A DNA stretch of 5,562 nt from Cyclobacteriaceae bacterium (GTDB lineage Bacteria; Bacteroidota; Bacteroidia; Cytophagales; Cyclobacteriaceae): assembly GCA_019751475.1 (NCBI GenBank), contig JAIENH010000455.1, forward strand, positions 1-5,562, given 5' to 3'. Made by a program: the position numbers and the translations under genes. Shown here one piece after another: positions 1-5,562 of the stretch; position 1 is the first letter of the stretch; each line of letters begins with the position of its first letter. Under the pieces are notes generated by a model. The model did not search any database, was not told the DNA's origin, and was given only the letters and a program-made list of their open reading frames with translations.

Positions 1-1068
1 TCCCCCACAACGTTTCGTGACGTTGCCTTCATAAATTATTTCAACATCATACCATCTGGCTACTTGCATCATGACTGTCTGGATGTCAGCATTATTAAAT
101 TGAAAGAGTCCATTCTTCCAGGCCAGGGTTTCATTTAAATCAGGACTCTCAAACAAGTCAATTTTTCCGCTCGTGATAACTTGCGCCTGCTGCCCAGGTT
201 TTAATACCATCTTGGTGTCTTCCATTGCTACTAAAACAGACCCCTCGATCAATGTGGTTTTAACAACCTCATAGGCATTTACATTAAAGTGTGTGCCAAG
301 CACATTTATTTCCATTTCACCCACCTCAACCTTAAATGGCATGGCCGCATTCTTTGCAACTTCAAAGTAAACTTCGCCTGTAATCTGAACTCTTCTTTCT
401 TTGCCAATAAAATGGGAAGGAAACCGAATCGAAGACTCAGCATTCAACCATACCTTGCTTCCATCGGCCAATGTCAATTGGTATTGGCCTCCCCTTGGGG
501 TAGTTAATATATTATAAGCAATCTCCTCGCTTTTGTTTTCCGTGTTGTAGGCCAAATGGCCTGGGCGATTTACGATGGCAGAAGCGCCTTGCCTCAACGA
601 CTTACCAGCCGACAGACTATCCAACACAACTTGTTTACCATCTGCCAGAGTCAGTGTTGCCTTATTGCTACCAGGCTGCAAATCGTTTTCTTTGAACGCT
701 ACTTGGTTTAGCGGACTTTCTAAAACAGACCGATGCCAAAACAGAAAAATGCCCACCGAAATCAAAAGGACAACCGAGGCTGCTATTGCCAATCTCTCTA
801 ACCGCACCACCCGGTTTCTCGATGCCTCCTTTGGCCTGTCGGTCACCATTCGGCCAAATACTGTTGACATAATCCGGTTCTTTCTTTGTTCATCACGTTG
901 GAAATCGTTTGTATCTTCAATAAGAGATACTAAAGTTGCCTTCGTTTCTGCTTCAGAAGATGGCTGCTCAAGAAGTCTAAATAATTCTTTTTCTTCTTCT
1001 TCAGTTGATTCGGAGTTCGCGTAGCGCGTAAGTAAAACACGGATTTTCGACTCAGGTTTGGTCATCAT
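1..1068 (-). CDS. FecR-family transmembrane anti-sigma regulator (3' end outside the window)
   Basis: The reading frame is open from the ATG at 1068 to the window edge (356 codons), so the C-terminus is missing. Residues 1-92 form a charged cytoplasmic region that would bind the sigma factor. Residues 93-111 (LAIAASVVLLISVGIFLFW) form one membrane helix. The FecR domain follows in the periplasm, with the hallmark stretch TTPRGGQYQLTLADGSKVWLN (189-209, written in part as PRGGQYQLTLADGSKVWLN) and then ITGEVYFEVA (229-238), INVLGTHFNVNAY (254-266) and EGSVLV. From about residue 321 (LFQFNNADIQTVMMQVARWY) the C-terminal DUF4974-like domain begins and is cut off; a few tens of residues are probably lost. 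A second ATG at 1065 is an equally possible start; the frame has a stop upstream at 1126-1128. Family knowledge: such proteins hold an ECF sigma factor inactive until an outer-membrane TonB-dependent transporter signals. The gene lies 115 bp downstream of the sigma gene, which supports the pairing. The target is not visible here. Confidence 0.95.
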   Translation of the reverse strand, partial: MMTKPESKIRVLLTRYANSESTEEEEKELFRLLEQPSSEAETKATLVSLIEDTNDFQRDEQRKNRIMSTVFGRMVTDRPKEASRNRVVRLERLAIAASVVLLISVGIFLFWHRSVLESPLNQVAFKENDLQPGSNKATLTLADGKQVVLDSLSAGKSLRQGASAIVNRPGHLAYNTENKSEEIAYNILTTPRGGQYQLTLADGSKVWLNAESSIRFPSHFIGKERRVQITGEVYFEVAKNAAMPFKVEVGEMEINVLGTHFNVNAYEVVKTTLIEGSVLVAMEDTKMVLKPGQQAQVITSGKIDLFESPDLNETLAWKNGLFQFNNADIQTVMMQVARWYDVEIIYEGNVTKRCGG

Positions 1069-1183
1069 ACTATTGATAAGGCGTACATAAGGTAGACATT
1101 CGATACGTCCGCTAGTACCAGTCCGTTAGAAAATATTTAGAAACTTTTACCGGGGATGTGAAGAAGATAAAGCTATGCGATAA
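1069..1183 (-). other. sigma-to-anti-sigma spacer with a CGGAC direct repeat
   Basis: This 115-bp spacer separates the stop of the sigma gene from the start of the fecR-like gene. On the minus strand it carries two CGGAC pentamers at 1121-1125 and 1107-1111, starting 14 bases apart. I see no convincing Shine-Dalgarno sequence before the ATG pair at 1063-1068 and no clear terminator. It may hold a promoter read by the cognate ECF sigma factor, but that is inference only. Confidence 0.3.
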
Positions 1184-1768
1184 TTAAATCGCTCGTAAAC
1201 AGAGAAGTAGGGCACTCATTCCAAAAAGCTTGCGTAAGGTGTGCAACGCCTCTGACAAGTGATTTCTCACTGTGTTAGGCGACAGGTTCATCTTTCTAGC
1301 GATTTCCTCTTTGCTCAACCCTCCTTCACGGCTCATTAAGTAAACTGCTTTGCGTTGCGCGGGCATTTGCTTGACAACATCCATTACTAATTTTTGGCTT
1401 TCAAGAAAAAGAATGATTTCTTCGGTCGCATTTGAAAAAGTGGGGGATCTTTTCCTTACCCGTTTGGCCAAAGCAACTTCTCGTGCTACTTTTTTCAGAT
1501 AATTAAAAGTAAGATTTGCGGCCATTGTGAAAACATAAGCCCTTGGATTTTCTACTTCGGCTAACTTTTTTCTTGTGATCCACAATTTTATGAAAAGCTC
1601 CTGAACAATTTCCTCTGCTGCTACCTTCGATCTTGTCATTTTACAGACAAAGGCAAAAAGCCTAGGCTCGAAGTGATCATAAACCTCGCTAAAGGCTTTT
1701 CGATTTCCTTTCGATACCATGCTGAAAAATTCTGTTTCCCTGCCTAAAACCACAGATTTACCATCCAT
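1184..1768 (-). CDS. ECF-type RNA polymerase sigma-70 factor
   Basis: The 194-residue protein has the normal length and layout of an ECF sigma factor. Region 2 covers about residues 24-92: it includes AFSEVYDHFEPRLFAFV, the core-binding stretch AEEIVQELFIKLW (51-63) and the promoter-melting/-10 part PRAYVFTMAANLTFNYLKK (75-93). A variable linker follows. Region 4 (about 126-180) ends in the helix-turn-helix LSKEEIARKMNLSPNTVRNH (151-170), which would read the -35 element. The match is to the Bacteroidetes-specific expansion of ECF factors, which are normally encoded next to a FecR anti-sigma gene, as here. The start at 1768 is preceded by a promoter-like sequence only 18 bases away, which supports it. 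The short hydrophobic tail (GMSALLLCL) is not part of a conserved domain. The regulon cannot be told from the window. It most likely drives a transporter operon beyond the left edge rather than the hydrogenase genes. Confidence 0.95.
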   Translation of the reverse strand: MDGKSVVLGRETEFFSMVSKGNRKAFSEVYDHFEPRLFAFVCKMTRSKVAAEEIVQELFIKLWITRKKLAEVENPRAYVFTMAANLTFNYLKKVAREVALAKRVRKRSPTFSNATEEIILFLESQKLVMDVVKQMPAQRKAVYLMSREGGLSKEEIARKMNLSPNTVRNHLSEALHTLRKLFGMSALLLCLRAI

Positions 1769-1786
1769 AAAGGCGATTTAACCATT

Positions 1787-1816
1787 TAAAGATATTCAAT
1801 TTTAAGATTTGACAAA
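1787..1816 (-). promoter_or_regulatory. candidate Bacteroidota-type promoter of the sigma factor gene
   Basis: On the minus strand TTTG (1816-1813) is followed after 18 bases by TATCTTTA (1794-1787). The Bacteroidota housekeeping consensus is TTTG around -33 and TAnnTTTG around -7, so the -33 box matches fully and the -7 box at five of six fixed positions. Transcription would begin only some 10-15 bases before the ATG at 1768, giving a very short leader. The region is AT-rich, so chance matches are possible. Confidence 0.4.
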
Positions 1817-1907
1817 AAAAATGGTTCGTCCTCGCGAACTGCCGCCCCTATTATTCTGGCGCTCTAAAGTAGATTGGACCGGTGTAGCGTTGGTTTCGTG
1901 TGGTATA

Positions 1908-2006
1908 TTCATCGGCGGGGAGGATATACCAAGGGGCATGTTCGGTAGAGGTCTTTCGAATACATTGCTCATACGCCTGCTGATAGTGCTTCCAATGCTT
2001 GCGCTC
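1908..2006 (-). pseudogene. C-terminal fragment of a PPK2-family polyphosphate kinase gene (relic)
   Basis: Reading the minus strand in the frame that begins GAG at 2006 gives 33 codons that start [15 protein letters not shown] and continue with [16 protein letters not shown]. This closely follows the C-terminal block of PPK2 polyphosphate kinases, usually of the form ERxxWxxYxxAYExxLxxTSTxHAPWYVIPAD. PPK2 enzymes transfer phosphate between polyphosphate and nucleotides and are normally about 230-300 residues long; the Walker motifs are absent here. In the same frame a TAA lies two codons upstream of ERKHW. Downstream, similarity to PPK2 stops after PADE, where a K/R-rich ending would be expected, and TAA and TAG follow at 1853-1848. 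Both ends are therefore lost and the piece cannot encode an enzyme. It is most easily explained as the remnant of a deleted gene between hyaD and the sigma gene. The match is from memory of the family, not from a search. Confidence 0.8.
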
Positions 2007-2061
2007 AAGGGGTTAATGGCATCCTCTACCTATATGGTTAATGTAAACAAGGCTTTTTTTG

Positions 2062-2083
2062 TAAAAAGATGCGCAGGAGCGCA
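2062..2083 (-). terminator. likely rho-independent terminator of hyaD
   Basis: Eleven bases past the hyaD stop codon the minus strand reads TGCGC-TCCT-GCGCA (2083-2070), a 5-bp GC-rich stem with a four-base loop. It is followed by TCTTTTTA. The stem is short but the T-run and the position support termination of the hydrogenase transcript here, before the sigma/anti-sigma pair. Confidence 0.5.
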
Positions 2084-2093
2084 AGAAATTCCG

Positions 2094-2570
2094 TTACACC
2101 AGAACGGCAGGCAACAGGTCATCAACTTTGTTTAAGATTAATCGCTTTAGTTGGGGCAATTGTTCTTCAACAAACTGCGAAAGCCCCACGTGCAAATTGG
2201 CAATATCCTGTACCGTCATCACGTACAAATAGATTTTGGGGAGCTTGCCTAACAGGGCGAGGCTTTCCACCAAATCTTTCAAACCGATTTCGTGGGTGCT
2301 CATGGCCTTGGGAAAATCTTGAGAGAACTTTGGCTCTATCAACCGAATGGTGCCTACGGTATTTTTGTCGAGCGTGGCATCAATCATAATGACGATGGGA
2401 TATTTTTCCAAGTACTCCATTAGTTGAAAACCCGCGGTGCCGCCATCCAACACATCCACGCCTTCTGGCAATTGCTCGTCTTGTAGCGCGCGTGCCACGT
2501 GCACACCCAAGCCTTCGTCTCCCATCAGGTAATTTCCAACACCCAATATCAGTATGTTCGGTTCTTTCAT
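2094..2570 (-). CDS. hyaD: [NiFe]-hydrogenase maturation endopeptidase (HyaD/HybD/HupD family, M52)
   Basis: This 158-residue cytoplasmic protease has the usual length for its family (E. coli HybD is about 164). It removes the C-terminal peptide of the large subunit after nickel is inserted, locking the active site. The N-terminus carries the family signature LGVGNYLMGDEGLGVHVA (9-26). Family nickel-sensing residues are present: E19 (in GDEG), D64 (in MIDATLD) and H93 (in MSTHEIGL). The DGGTAG stretch (42-47) is also typical. The expected substrate is HyaB encoded upstream, whose C-terminus shows the matching cleavage site. The gene is on the same strand as hyaABC but separated from hyaC by 302 non-coding bases, so it may be transcribed by read-through, from its own promoter, or both. 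No clear Shine-Dalgarno sequence precedes the ATG; AAGG abuts it, too close to function normally. All catalytic positions look intact. Confidence 0.95.
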   Translation of the reverse strand: MKEPNILILGVGNYLMGDEGLGVHVARALQDEQLPEGVDVLDGGTAGFQLMEYLEKYPIVIMIDATLDKNTVGTIRLIEPKFSQDFPKAMSTHEIGLKDLVESLALLGKLPKIYLYVMTVQDIANLHVGLSQFVEEQLPQLKRLILNKVDDLLPAVLV

Positions 2571-2590
2571 CCTTATATCAAACTGAACTA

Positions 2591-2611
2591 CCTTCGGCTA
2601 AAAGCCGAAGG
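2591..2611. repeat. perfect palindrome, 9-bp stem
   Basis: CCTTCGGCT (2591-2599) and AGCCGAAGG (2603-2611) are exact inverted copies separated by AAA. The element lies 20 bp upstream of the hyaD start. There is no T-run on the minus strand side, so it is not a standard terminator. In the hyaD leader RNA it would fold into a strong hairpin just before the start codon. Confidence 0.75.
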
Positions 2612-2619
2612 GTTTAGTA

Positions 2620-2633
2620 TCGGCTAAAGCCGA
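2620..2633. repeat. second palindrome with the same core
   Basis: TCGGC and GCCGA flank TAAA, repeating the core of the palindrome at 2591-2611 only 8 bases away. The shared core suggests copies of one small repeat family rather than independent hairpins. Confidence 0.6.
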
Positions 2634-2704
2634 CTGAAGCAATGCATATAGACTCGGAAATCATTCGGGAGAAAATCGCTGAGTCATCTAGTGTTCGTTT
2701 CATA

Positions 2705-2735
2705 CAAAATTATTAAACTAAAGTCTTCGCCTAAA
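2705..2735 (-). promoter_or_regulatory. weak candidate promoter for hyaD
   Basis: On the minus strand TAATTTTG (2712-2705) fits the Bacteroidota -7 consensus TAnnTTTG exactly. TTTA (2735-2732) lies 19 bases upstream where TTTG is expected. It would give hyaD a leader of about 130 bases that includes the two palindromes. The -33 box lies inside the hairpin at 2725-2742 and has a mismatch, so this remains a suggestion. Confidence 0.25.
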
Positions 2736-2742
2736 GGCGAGG
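2725..2742. repeat. third, diverged palindrome
   Basis: CTTCGCC (2725-2731) and GGCGAGG (2736-2742) pair with one G-T wobble around a TAAA loop. The loop and the CTTCG..C start match the palindromes near 2591 and 2620, with the central G/C pairs changed on both arms, so pairing is kept. On the minus strand it is followed by an AT-rich stretch and could act as a weak terminator after hyaC. Confidence 0.5.
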
Positions 2743-2773
2743 GATTTTCCCCCAGATACAGACATTAAAATCG

Positions 2774-2845
2774 AAGACACGAGGTTTCATCTTCGTGTCT
2801 TGGTGGCAAAATTCTACTCCACGAAGGCACAAAGTCACAAAGTGC
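2774..2845. repeat. compound intergenic repeat (CTTCGTG/CACGAAG type)
   Basis: The block contains an inverted repeat AAGACACGA (2774-2782) / TCGTGTCTT (2793-2801), a second overlapping inverted pair CTTCGTG (2791-2797) / CACGAAG (2820-2826), and an 8-base tandem CACAAAGT repeated twice (2828-2843). Sequences of the form TTTGTG-CCTTCGTGG and CCAAGACACGAAG occur as dispersed intergenic repeats in many environmental bacteria, as I recall; this copy sits about 28 bp past the hyaC stop. Its function is unknown. Confidence 0.6.
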
Positions 2846-2872
2846 TTACTTTCATTTCTTTGCTGCTTTGCA

Positions 2873-3595
2873 CTATTTTCTTTCCTCTTCCATATTCTTC
2901 TTGAACGTTTCTTCCTCTATAAACTTCCAACCACCACCCATGCTTGAAATTTCGCCACGGCCTTCCACATAATCATGATAGAAGACCAAGTACACATGCA
3001 CGATAGCAAACAAGATGAAGAACCACATCGCCCAATGATGTATTTGACGCATCAAAAAATCGCCACCAAATAAAGGCGGCACCCAGCTAAACAAATTCGG
3101 GAACCACCAGTCGCTCATGGCCGAATACAACCCAAAACCGGTGAGGCACTGAATGCCGAATGCAACGAACGTGAGAAAATAAATGAAGCCCGCCAGCCGA
3201 TTGTGACCGATGGCATGCAGGTTATATCCTTTGGTCATAAATATATCTGACTTGATGATGCCCCACATATCTTTCCAAAATGCGCGATTGGTGGGAATAA
3301 AGTTCTTCCAATTCGCATACTTATTGCCAACAAAACCCCAATACAAGCGGAATAAGAAATTAAAAAAGAAGAGGTAAGCAGCAGCGAAATGAATGAACCG
3401 CGTGGTGCCAAACCAAAAGCTGGAATACGCTTCGCGGCCCGTCATAATGGCGGGCGGGTCGCCAATTAAAAATCCCGTACCAATCAATGCCAAAATGCAA
3501 AGCGCGTTAATCCAATGGTACACACGCACGGGCAATTCCCACACAAATACCCTGCGCAATTGGTGGTAAGACGAATGAGTTGCTGATGTTTCCAT
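2873..3595 (-). CDS. hyaC: Ni/Fe-hydrogenase b-type cytochrome subunit
   Basis: This 240-residue integral membrane protein accepts electrons from the hydrogenase small subunit and passes them through b-type hemes to quinone. Four membrane segments are visible at about residues 28-45, 67-89, 134-157 and 188-207. Likely heme ligands sit where the family has them: H27 (RVYHWIN), H69 (RFIHFAAAY), H186/H187 (QIHHWAMW) and H200 (AIVHVYLVFYHD). Other family features are the ELPVRVYHW start and GHNRLAGF before helix three. The length is typical (E. coli HyaC is about 235). The start codon lies two bases after the hyaB stop codon, so translation is probably coupled to hyaB. The C-terminal tail after residue 210 is charged and cytoplasmic. 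All key residues are intact. Confidence 0.96.
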   Translation of the reverse strand: METSATHSSYHQLRRVFVWELPVRVYHWINALCILALIGTGFLIGDPPAIMTGREAYSSFWFGTTRFIHFAAAYLFFFNFLFRLYWGFVGNKYANWKNFIPTNRAFWKDMWGIIKSDIFMTKGYNLHAIGHNRLAGFIYFLTFVAFGIQCLTGFGLYSAMSDWWFPNLFSWVPPLFGGDFLMRQIHHWAMWFFILFAIVHVYLVFYHDYVEGRGEISSMGGGWKFIEEETFKKNMEEERK

Positions 3596-3597
3596 AA

Positions 3598-5316
3598 CTA
3601 CAACACTTTTACTTTACTGATATGTTTGCCTTCTTCATCGTACAAGTGAACAGCGCAAGCCAAGCATGGATCGAACGAATGCACGGTGCGCAAAATTTCC
3701 AGCGGCTGATTAGGGTCTGCAATTGGGGTGTCTTTCAATGCCGCTTCGTACGCAGATGATTTGCCTTCTTTGTCGCGGGGAGATGCATTCCACGTAGAGG
3801 GAACCACTAATTGATAGTTGGCAATCTTTTGGTCTTCAATCACAATCCAGTGCGCCAATGCGCCACGCGGTGCTTCGTTATGGCCAACGCCCATCGCTTG
3901 CTTCGGCCAGGTGTCGGGTTGGAATTTTTCTGTCGATGCCATGCGCGTGTCGCCATTTTTGATGTTGGTAATCAACTGGTCGTAAAACTCCAGTGACCAT
4001 TGCGCTACCAATAAAGCTTCCACCCCGCGCGCTGCGGTGCGGCCAAGAGTAGAAATCAAGGCCGTGGCCGGGATGTTCAATTTCTTCAATACGCTATCGA
4101 CCACTTCTTTGTAATCGGTTCTGCCGCTGGCATAGCCGACCAATACGCGTGCTAATGGTCCTACTTCCATGGCATGTCCTTTCCATCGAGGAGTTTTTAA
4201 GAAACTATATTTCTCATCAACGTTCAGGTGCTCAAACGGTGGCTTCGGCCCTGTGTAGTTCAGTTTTGTTTCACCTTTCCAGGGATGCAAACCCACGCCA
4301 TCGCCACCCGCATATTCGTACCAACTGTGACTAATAAACTCTTGTACTTCATTGTCGCTGCGCAAATCTACCTCGTGAATTTTGCTGAGGTCTTTATTTA
4401 AAATGGCACCGGCAGGAAATTTGAAATTCTTCGGCTCGCGATAGGATGTGGTTGATAAATCGCCATACACCAAGTAATTGCCAAGACCACCACCGATGGC
4501 GCCCCAATCTAAATAGTAAGGAGCAATCGCCAGTAAATCGGGCACATATACTTGCTCTACAAATTCTTTGGCTTGCTTTAATACGGTAAGCACGTACGAT
4601 AAACGCTCTGCATTTATTCCGCTGGCATCATCTAAACTAATCGAACAAGCCATGCCGCCTACTAAATAATTCGGATGCGGATTTTTGCCACCAAAGATGG
4701 TGTGGACTTTCACGATTTCTTTTTGCCACTCCAATGCTTCGAGGTAATGTGCTACGCCAATCAAATTTACTTCAGGTGGCAGCTTGTAAGCGGGGTGACC
4801 CCAATAACCATTGGCGAAAATCCCCAGCTGCCCGCTCTCTACGAACTTGGTCAATCGCTTCTGTAAATCTGAAAAATAGCCAGGCGAACTTTTAGGCCAG
4901 TTCGAAATGCTCTGCGCAATCTCGGATGTTTTTTTCGGGTCAGCTTTGAGTGCGCTCACCACATCTACCCAATCCAGTGCATGTAGGTGATAGAAATGCA
5001 CCACGTGGTCTTGAATATTTTGCGCACAAAACATGAGGTTGCGCACCATTTCTGCATTGGGCGGAATGATGATGCCGAGCGCGTCTTCTACGGCACGAAC
5101 CGAAGCGGTGGAGTGCACCGAAGTGCAGACACCACACACGCGGCCCACAAACGCCCACGCATCGCGCGGGTCGCGGCCACGCAATATTTCTTCAATCAGG
5201 CGCACCATGGTGCCCGAGCTGTAGGCTTCTTCAATTTTGCCGTCTTTTATTTCGGCTTCGATTCTTAAATGACCCTCAATACGGGTGATGGGGTCTACTA
5301 CAATTCGTTGTGACAT
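3598..5316 (-). CDS. hyaB: group 1 [NiFe]-hydrogenase large (catalytic) subunit
   Basis: The 572-residue protein carries the Ni-Fe active site that splits H2. The N-terminus VDPITRIEGHLRIE (7-20) includes the conserved proton-path glutamate E14. The first metal-binding motif is RVCGVCTSVH (59-68; C61, C64, H68) and the second is DPCLACAVH (549-557; C551, C554, H557). FGGKNPHPNYLVGG (208-221) and GHNEAPRGALAHW (478-490), with the active-site arginine R484, are also typical. H557 is followed by a 15-residue tail beginning LYDEEG, which HyaD should remove. Length and motifs fit membrane-bound uptake enzymes close to HydDB group 1d, but the subgroup needs the missing part of the small subunit. 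The protein has no signal peptide, as expected, since it is exported with the small subunit through Tat. Only 6 bases separate it from the hyaA stop and 2 from the hyaC start, which indicates an operon. Small differences from the usual sequence are G58 before RVCG (often E or Q) and MVRLIEE where MWRGIE is common. Confidence 0.98.
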   Translation of the reverse strand: MSQRIVVDPITRIEGHLRIEAEIKDGKIEEAYSSGTMVRLIEEILRGRDPRDAWAFVGRVCGVCTSVHSTASVRAVEDALGIIIPPNAEMVRNLMFCAQNIQDHVVHFYHLHALDWVDVVSALKADPKKTSEIAQSISNWPKSSPGYFSDLQKRLTKFVESGQLGIFANGYWGHPAYKLPPEVNLIGVAHYLEALEWQKEIVKVHTIFGGKNPHPNYLVGGMACSISLDDASGINAERLSYVLTVLKQAKEFVEQVYVPDLLAIAPYYLDWGAIGGGLGNYLVYGDLSTTSYREPKNFKFPAGAILNKDLSKIHEVDLRSDNEVQEFISHSWYEYAGGDGVGLHPWKGETKLNYTGPKPPFEHLNVDEKYSFLKTPRWKGHAMEVGPLARVLVGYASGRTDYKEVVDSVLKKLNIPATALISTLGRTAARGVEALLVAQWSLEFYDQLITNIKNGDTRMASTEKFQPDTWPKQAMGVGHNEAPRGALAHWIVIEDQKIANYQLVVPSTWNASPRDKEGKSSAYEAALKDTPIADPNQPLEILRTVHSFDPCLACAVHLYDEEGKHISKVKVL

Positions 5317-5322
5317 ACATTT

Positions 5323-5562
5323 CTAGTTTTTATTCAACTCTTTTTCGCCCTCTTTACCTTCACTGATCAGGTCTTCTACGATTTTGTGCTTGCGCAGATT
5401 GGTAGCCACCGCATGAGCCGCAATGCCAGCGGCTGTTACGCCCAGCGCCACCATACCAATCTTATCAGCGTTGGCTTCGATGCCGAATAACCCTGCGTTG
5501 GCTTGCCGTGCGTAAATCGGGCCATTGTCCCAGAAGCTTTCTTCGCTACAGCCAAAGCATCC
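5323..5562 (-). CDS. hyaA: [NiFe]-hydrogenase small subunit, C-terminal part only (5' end outside the window)
   Basis: The frame is open from the right edge to the TAG at 5325-5323, giving the last 79 residues. They begin GCFGCSEESFWDNGPIYAR, matching the cysteine pair and CSE-x-x-FWD stretch that bind an iron-sulfur cluster in small subunits. A hydrophobic segment, ADKIGMVALGVTAAGIAAH (about fragment residues 32-50), is the C-terminal membrane anchor typical of uptake hydrogenases, followed by a charged tail rich in K and E. The protein relays electrons from the active site to HyaC. The N-terminal Tat signal and the proximal cluster cysteines, which would tell whether the enzyme is oxygen-tolerant, lie outside the window. 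The stop codon is 6 bases before the hyaB start. Confidence 0.95.
   Translation of the reverse strand, partial: GCFGCSEESFWDNGPIYARQANAGLFGIEANADKIGMVALGVTAAGIAAHAVATNLRKHKIVEDLISEGKEGEKELNKN

Larger units (their letters stand above)
2571..2872. other. 302-bp non-coding gap in the hydrogenase cluster, rich in short repeats
   Basis: No plausible gene is seen on either strand. The gap contains three palindromes built on a GGCTAAAGCC-like core (near 2591, 2620 and 2725), a compound repeat at 2774-2845, and a possible promoter for hyaD. hyaC ends immediately to the right and hyaD starts immediately to the left. Confidence 0.7.

Noticed and set aside
575..1024. Plus-strand open frame of 149 codons
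   Set aside because: It lies wholly antisense to the FecR-type gene, whose protein has a clear membrane helix and conserved FecR motifs. The plus-strand product has no recognisable domain.
1..1768. Sigma/anti-sigma pair as regulator of the hydrogenase
   Set aside because: It is separated from hyaD by a likely terminator and a gene relic, and such pairs in Bacteroidota usually serve TonB-dependent transporter operons. No shared promoter motif was seen.
1802..2008. Minus-strand open frame of 68 codons starting at TTG
   Set aside because: It covers the same bases as the PPK2 relic but in a different frame. The recognisable PPK2 peptide is in the other frame, so this one is a shadow.
1809..2135. 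Plus-strand open frame of 108 codons with a hydrophobic stretch
   Set aside because: It runs antisense to the PPK2 relic and into the 3' end of hyaD. The hydrophobic part is a by-product of these sequences and the product matches nothing I recognise.
2069..2389. Plus-strand open frame of 106 codons
   Set aside because: It is antisense to hyaD, which has all its catalytic residues; no domain is visible in the plus-strand product.
2591..2845. Small CRISPR array or attachment site
   Set aside because: The repeats are short inverted elements of unequal length without regular spacing, and there are no cas, integrase or transposase genes in the window.
4940..5268. Several short open frames on both strands inside hyaB
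   Set aside because: All overlap the well-conserved N-terminal region of hyaB, including the first metal-binding motif, and are explained as shadows of this gene.

Overview
The window comes from a bacterium of the phylum Bacteroidota, probably a Cytophagales-like lineage. Three things point there: an ECF sigma factor of the Bacteroidetes type paired with a FecR-type anti-sigma regulator, promoter-like sequences of the TTTG/TAnnTTTG kind, and no clear Shine-Dalgarno sequences before the genes. All genes that can be supported lie on the minus strand, so transcription runs from the right end of the window to the left.

The right part (about 2094-5562) is a membrane-bound uptake [NiFe]-hydrogenase locus of group 1. 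In order of transcription it holds the 3' end of the small subunit gene hyaA (cut by the window edge), the complete large subunit gene hyaB, the b-type cytochrome gene hyaC and, after a 302-bp non-coding gap, the maturation endopeptidase gene hyaD. HyaA and HyaB would form the H2-oxidising heterodimer. The C-terminal helix of HyaA anchors it in the membrane, HyaC passes electrons to the quinone pool, and HyaD removes the last 15 residues of HyaB once nickel is inserted. The pleiotropic hyp maturation genes are not in the window.

The hyaC-hyaD gap (2571-2872) holds three short palindromes with related sequence and a compound repeat of the CTTCGTG/CACGAAG type. It resembles a site where dispersed intergenic repeats accumulate. 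A weak internal promoter for hyaD may lie there too.

Left of hyaD, a likely terminator (2062-2083) is followed by a region without an intact gene (1769-2061). It contains a 33-codon fragment that looks like the C-terminal part of a PPK2-family polyphosphate kinase (1908-2006), closely flanked by stop codons: the remains of a deleted gene.

The left part (1-1768) is a regulatory pair: an ECF sigma-70 factor (1184-1768) and a FecR-type transmembrane anti-sigma regulator (1-1068) whose 3' end lies beyond the window. In Bacteroidota such pairs usually control a nearby TonB-dependent transporter (SusC/SusD-like) operon, which would be expected to the left of the window. Nothing in the sequence ties this pair to the hydrogenase.

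No wholly new system is visible. The points most worth a second look are the PPK2 relic and the repeat-rich gap that splits the hydrogenase gene cluster.
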